From CAYPOY01 sp964412395 (lineage in GTDB: Bacteria; Chloroflexota; Anaerolineae; B4-G1), in the NCBI GenBank assembly GCA_964412395.1, contig CAYPOY010000110.1, forward strand, positions 1-14,601: a stretch of DNA of 14,601 bases, given 5' to 3'. Position 1 is the first letter of the stretch, and the number at the start of each line of letters is the position of its first letter. The translations under genes and the position numbers were made by a program. Positions 13,004-14,601 of this stretch are shown here, piece by piece. Under the pieces are notes generated by a model, which ran no database searches, was not told the DNA's origin, and worked only from the letters and a program-made list of their open reading frames with translations.

Positions 13004-13408
13004 ATGCCACTCCCCAAGCCTAACCGCGGTCAACTCACCGTTGGTGTTGCCGTTGTCATTGCTCTTGCAATTGTGGGAAGTCTCGCGTGGGGGTTTGGCC
13101 AACAATTGGCCCTCGCACGTCAGATGCGGGTGGAAGAGATGCGGCTAGAACAGGCAGTGGCGGCAGAACAGGCCCGTCACGACGAGCTGGTTGTGCAATT
13201 GGATTACGTCCGATCGGACGAGCACGTGGAGCGTTGGGCGCGTGAAAAGCTAAGGATGGCTAAGCCGGGAGAAGTAGCAGTGGTGCCACTCGTGGATGCC
13301 GGTGAGGAACCGGCAGTTGACGTACAGCCTACGCCGGCCCCCGAGCCCGAAGCTCAGCCATTTTGGATTGAGTTATGGGAATCAGTTTTCGCGCTGTCAG
13401 ACCGATAG
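13004..13408 (+). CDS. Septum formation initiator, FtsB/DivIC family
   Basis: 134 aa. FtsB/DivIC proteins join FtsL and FtsQ/DivIB in the divisome and help trigger septal peptidoglycan synthesis. Layout: short cytosolic N terminus, one TM (about 11-32), a coiled-coil stretch (about 38-68, rich in Glu, Gln, Leu and Ala), then the family motif YVRSDEHVERWAREKLRMAKPGE (68-90; key parts YVRSD, WARE, KPGE), and a Pro/Glu-rich C-terminal tail. ATG 13004 has AAGGAGG at 12991-12997, 6 bases upstream; an in-frame start at 12962 would lie near the transcription start without a ribosome site. It lies between two tRNA genes as a single-gene unit. FtsL cannot be fully excluded by topology, but the SD-x-x-VE-x-WARE pattern favours FtsB/DivIC. 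Confidence 0.88.
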   Translation: MPLPKPNRGQLTVGVAVVIALAIVGSLAWGFGQQLALARQMRVEEMRLEQAVAAEQARHDELVVQLDYVRSDEHVERWAREKLRMAKPGEVAVVPLVDAGEEPAVDVQPTPAPEPEAQPFWIELWESVFALSDR

Positions 13409-13442
13409 GGTACTCTCCCGCACCCTCTCCGTCAAATTATCC

Positions 13443-13471
13443 TTGACACTCTTCACATTTTGAAGTATAAT
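13443..13471 (+). promoter_or_regulatory. Perfect-consensus promoter of tRNA-fMet
   Basis: TTGACA (13443-13448), exactly 17 bp, TATAAT (13466-13471). It is the only perfect consensus promoter in the window. The start site would be about three bases before the tRNA. Confidence 0.92.
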
Positions 13472-13481
13472 ATACACGCAT

Positions 13482-13553
<72 letters not shown>

Positions 13554-13568
13554 CCTAGACGGTACTCT

Positions 13569-13608
13569 AGACCGCAGGGCTACCCTAATTAGGGTAGCCC
13601 TGCGGTCT
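13569..13608. repeat. 40-bp perfect palindrome between tRNA-fMet and integrase
   Basis: The 20-base left arm (13569-13588, AGACCGCAGGG then CTACCCTAA) is the exact reverse complement of 13589-13608, with no spacer. As RNA it folds into an 18-bp stem with an AATT loop, which may terminate tRNA-fMet transcription, although TCTTCGG follows instead of a T run. As DNA it could be a recombinase or regulator binding site. Confidence 0.85.
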
Positions 13609-13645
13609 TCGGTTCCTGGAGCCTCGCAAAAAGGAGGATTTTCAG

Positions 13646-14601
13646 ATGAACCGTAGACCGTCGGGCTTGCAACTCTCAAAGGCACTGGTTGGCTTCTTGC
13701 AGTACAAGGCTGCAGAGGGACTTAGCTCCACCACACTCACAAGCTACGAGGGCCACCTCAAACTGTGGATGAGCTACGCCGGCGATGTCGAAATCAACGA
13801 AGTGACAGCACAGGACCTGCGCGCCTACCTCGCCTGGCTGCGCACCGACTACAAGCCGCGCCGGCTGACAGGAGGTGACCAGCCGCTCTCGCCCAAGAGC
13901 GTCCGCAATGTCTGGGTAACCCTGTCCTCTTTCTTTACATGGGCAAGCACGGAATTCGACCTGCCCAACCCCATGAAAGCGGTCCCCGCTCCTCGCTTCG
14001 AGAGAGCGCCAGTCGACCCGTTTTCCAAAGAGGATGTCGAAGCCTTGCTCAAGGCATGCAAGTTCTCCCGGGAGGCAAACACCACTGACCGCCGACGTTT
14101 CACGATGCGCCGGCACACTGCCAGGCGCGACCAGGCGATCATCCTGACCCTGCTTGACACTGGCCTCCGTGCCTCGGAACTCTGTTCGCTGAAAGTCGGT
14201 GACGTTGATCCGAAAACCGGCCGAGTGTACGTCAAGCATGGTCTGGGCGGCGGTGCCAAATTCAGAAAAGGGCGTATCGTTTTCCTGGGCAAAGCAGCTA
14301 GACGCGCGTTGTGGCGCTATCTTGCTGAACGGGAGGATGGTGAAGACGCCAACGCCCCCCTTTTTGCTGGCAAGTATGATCGCCCATTGAGCCCAAATGC
14401 GCTGCGACTGCTGATCTCGCGATTGGGCAAGAAGGCCAATGTGAATAAGTGCCATCCTCATCGGTTCAGGCATACCTTCGCAATCACGTACCTGCGCGCG
14501 GGAGGGGACTTGTTCACGCTCCAGGCTTTGCTGGGCCACAGCTCGCTGGAGATGGTGCAGTACTATGCCCGGATCGCAGAGATTGATATACAGCAAGCCC
14601 A
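13646..14601 (+). CDS. Tyrosine recombinase/integrase (3' end outside the window)
   Basis: At least 318 aa with no stop before the window ends; probably only a few residues are missing. AAGGAGG at 13631-13637 lies 8 bases before the ATG. The N-terminal SAM-like core-binding domain (about 8-115) contains LSSTTLTSYEGHLKLW. The catalytic domain carries the full set: Arg175 in TGLRASEL, a basic beta-hairpin Lys around 200-210, His272 and Arg275 in HPHRFRHTFA, His298 in LLGHSS, and the nucleophile Tyr307 in VQYYARI. An Arg-rich stretch precedes the first motif (TDRRRFTMRRHTARRD), a form I associate with mobile integrases common in Chloroflexi rather than housekeeping XerC/D. Its place directly 3' of tRNA-fMet, in the same direction, suggests an integrase of an element inserted at the tRNA end. 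An antisense frame over the same bases has no recognisable domains. Confidence 0.9.
   Translation, partial: MNRRPSGLQLSKALVGFLQYKAAEGLSSTTLTSYEGHLKLWMSYAGDVEINEVTAQDLRAYLAWLRTDYKPRRLTGGDQPLSPKSVRNVWVTLSSFFTWASTEFDLPNPMKAVPAPRFERAPVDPFSKEDVEALLKACKFSREANTTDRRRFTMRRHTARRDQAIILTLLDTGLRASELCSLKVGDVDPKTGRVYVKHGLGGGAKFRKGRIVFLGKAARRALWRYLAEREDGEDANAPLFAGKYDRPLSPNALRLLISRLGKKANVNKCHPHRFRHTFAITYLRAGGDLFTLQALLGHSSLEMVQYYARIAEIDIQQA

Noticed and set aside
13676..14596. 306-aa minus-strand open frame at the right end
   Set aside because: The plus strand carries an integrase with all catalytic residues and a perfect ribosome site; the antisense frame has no recognisable features.

Overview
The window looks like chromosome from a Chloroflexota bacterium, probably Anaerolineae-like. 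This is inferred from the gene content: a PASTA-type Ser/Thr kinase ending in a beta-sandwich of a kind I associate with Chloroflexi, a FabH with a basic C-terminal tail, a membrane-anchored peptide-binding protein next to secG, and a Chloroflexi-style tyrosine recombinase. GC content is moderately high. Promoters are easy to read as housekeeping sigma-70/sigma-A type (TTGACA or TTGCCR, 16-18 bp, TATAAT or TATACT), often with an extended -10 (TGC before TATA).

Layout, left to right. (1) 1-1210: the 3' end of an Elp3-like gene (+), then a promoter driving a two-gene unit made of a Phd/YefM-like protein and an overlapping C39-type papain-fold cysteine peptidase, closed by a very strong hairpin. 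(2) 1229-5357: a lipid and central-carbon block on +. It holds fabH (RBS inside an inverted repeat), a divergent triosephosphate-isomerase-like gene whose true start is a GTG downstream of its promoter, and a long-chain acyl-CoA ligase gene broken by a frameshift with a small apparent deletion. (3) 5440-9440: two minus-strand genes, a PASTA Ser/Thr kinase followed by ftsH. (4) 9547-11000: a compact divergent promoter separates the kinase from a plus-strand diacylglycerol-kinase-family gene that appears leaderless, followed by secG. (5) 11039-13408: an orphan family-5 solute-binding protein with an N-terminal anchor, tRNA-Leu(CAG), and an FtsB/DivIC-type division protein. (6) 13443-14601: an initiator tRNA-fMet with a perfect consensus promoter, a 40-bp perfect palindrome, and a tyrosine recombinase running off the right edge. 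This may be the start of an island integrated at the tRNA.

Most genes serve the cell envelope: fatty-acid initiation (FabH), fatty-acid activation (acyl-CoA ligase), lipid phosphorylation (DAGK family), membrane proteolysis (FtsH), protein export (SecG), division (FtsB) and envelope signalling (PASTA kinase). The best candidates for something undescribed are the Phd-like/C39 peptidase pair, the tRNA-fMet/palindrome/integrase junction, and the anti-Shine-Dalgarno elements in front of the two fatty-acid genes.
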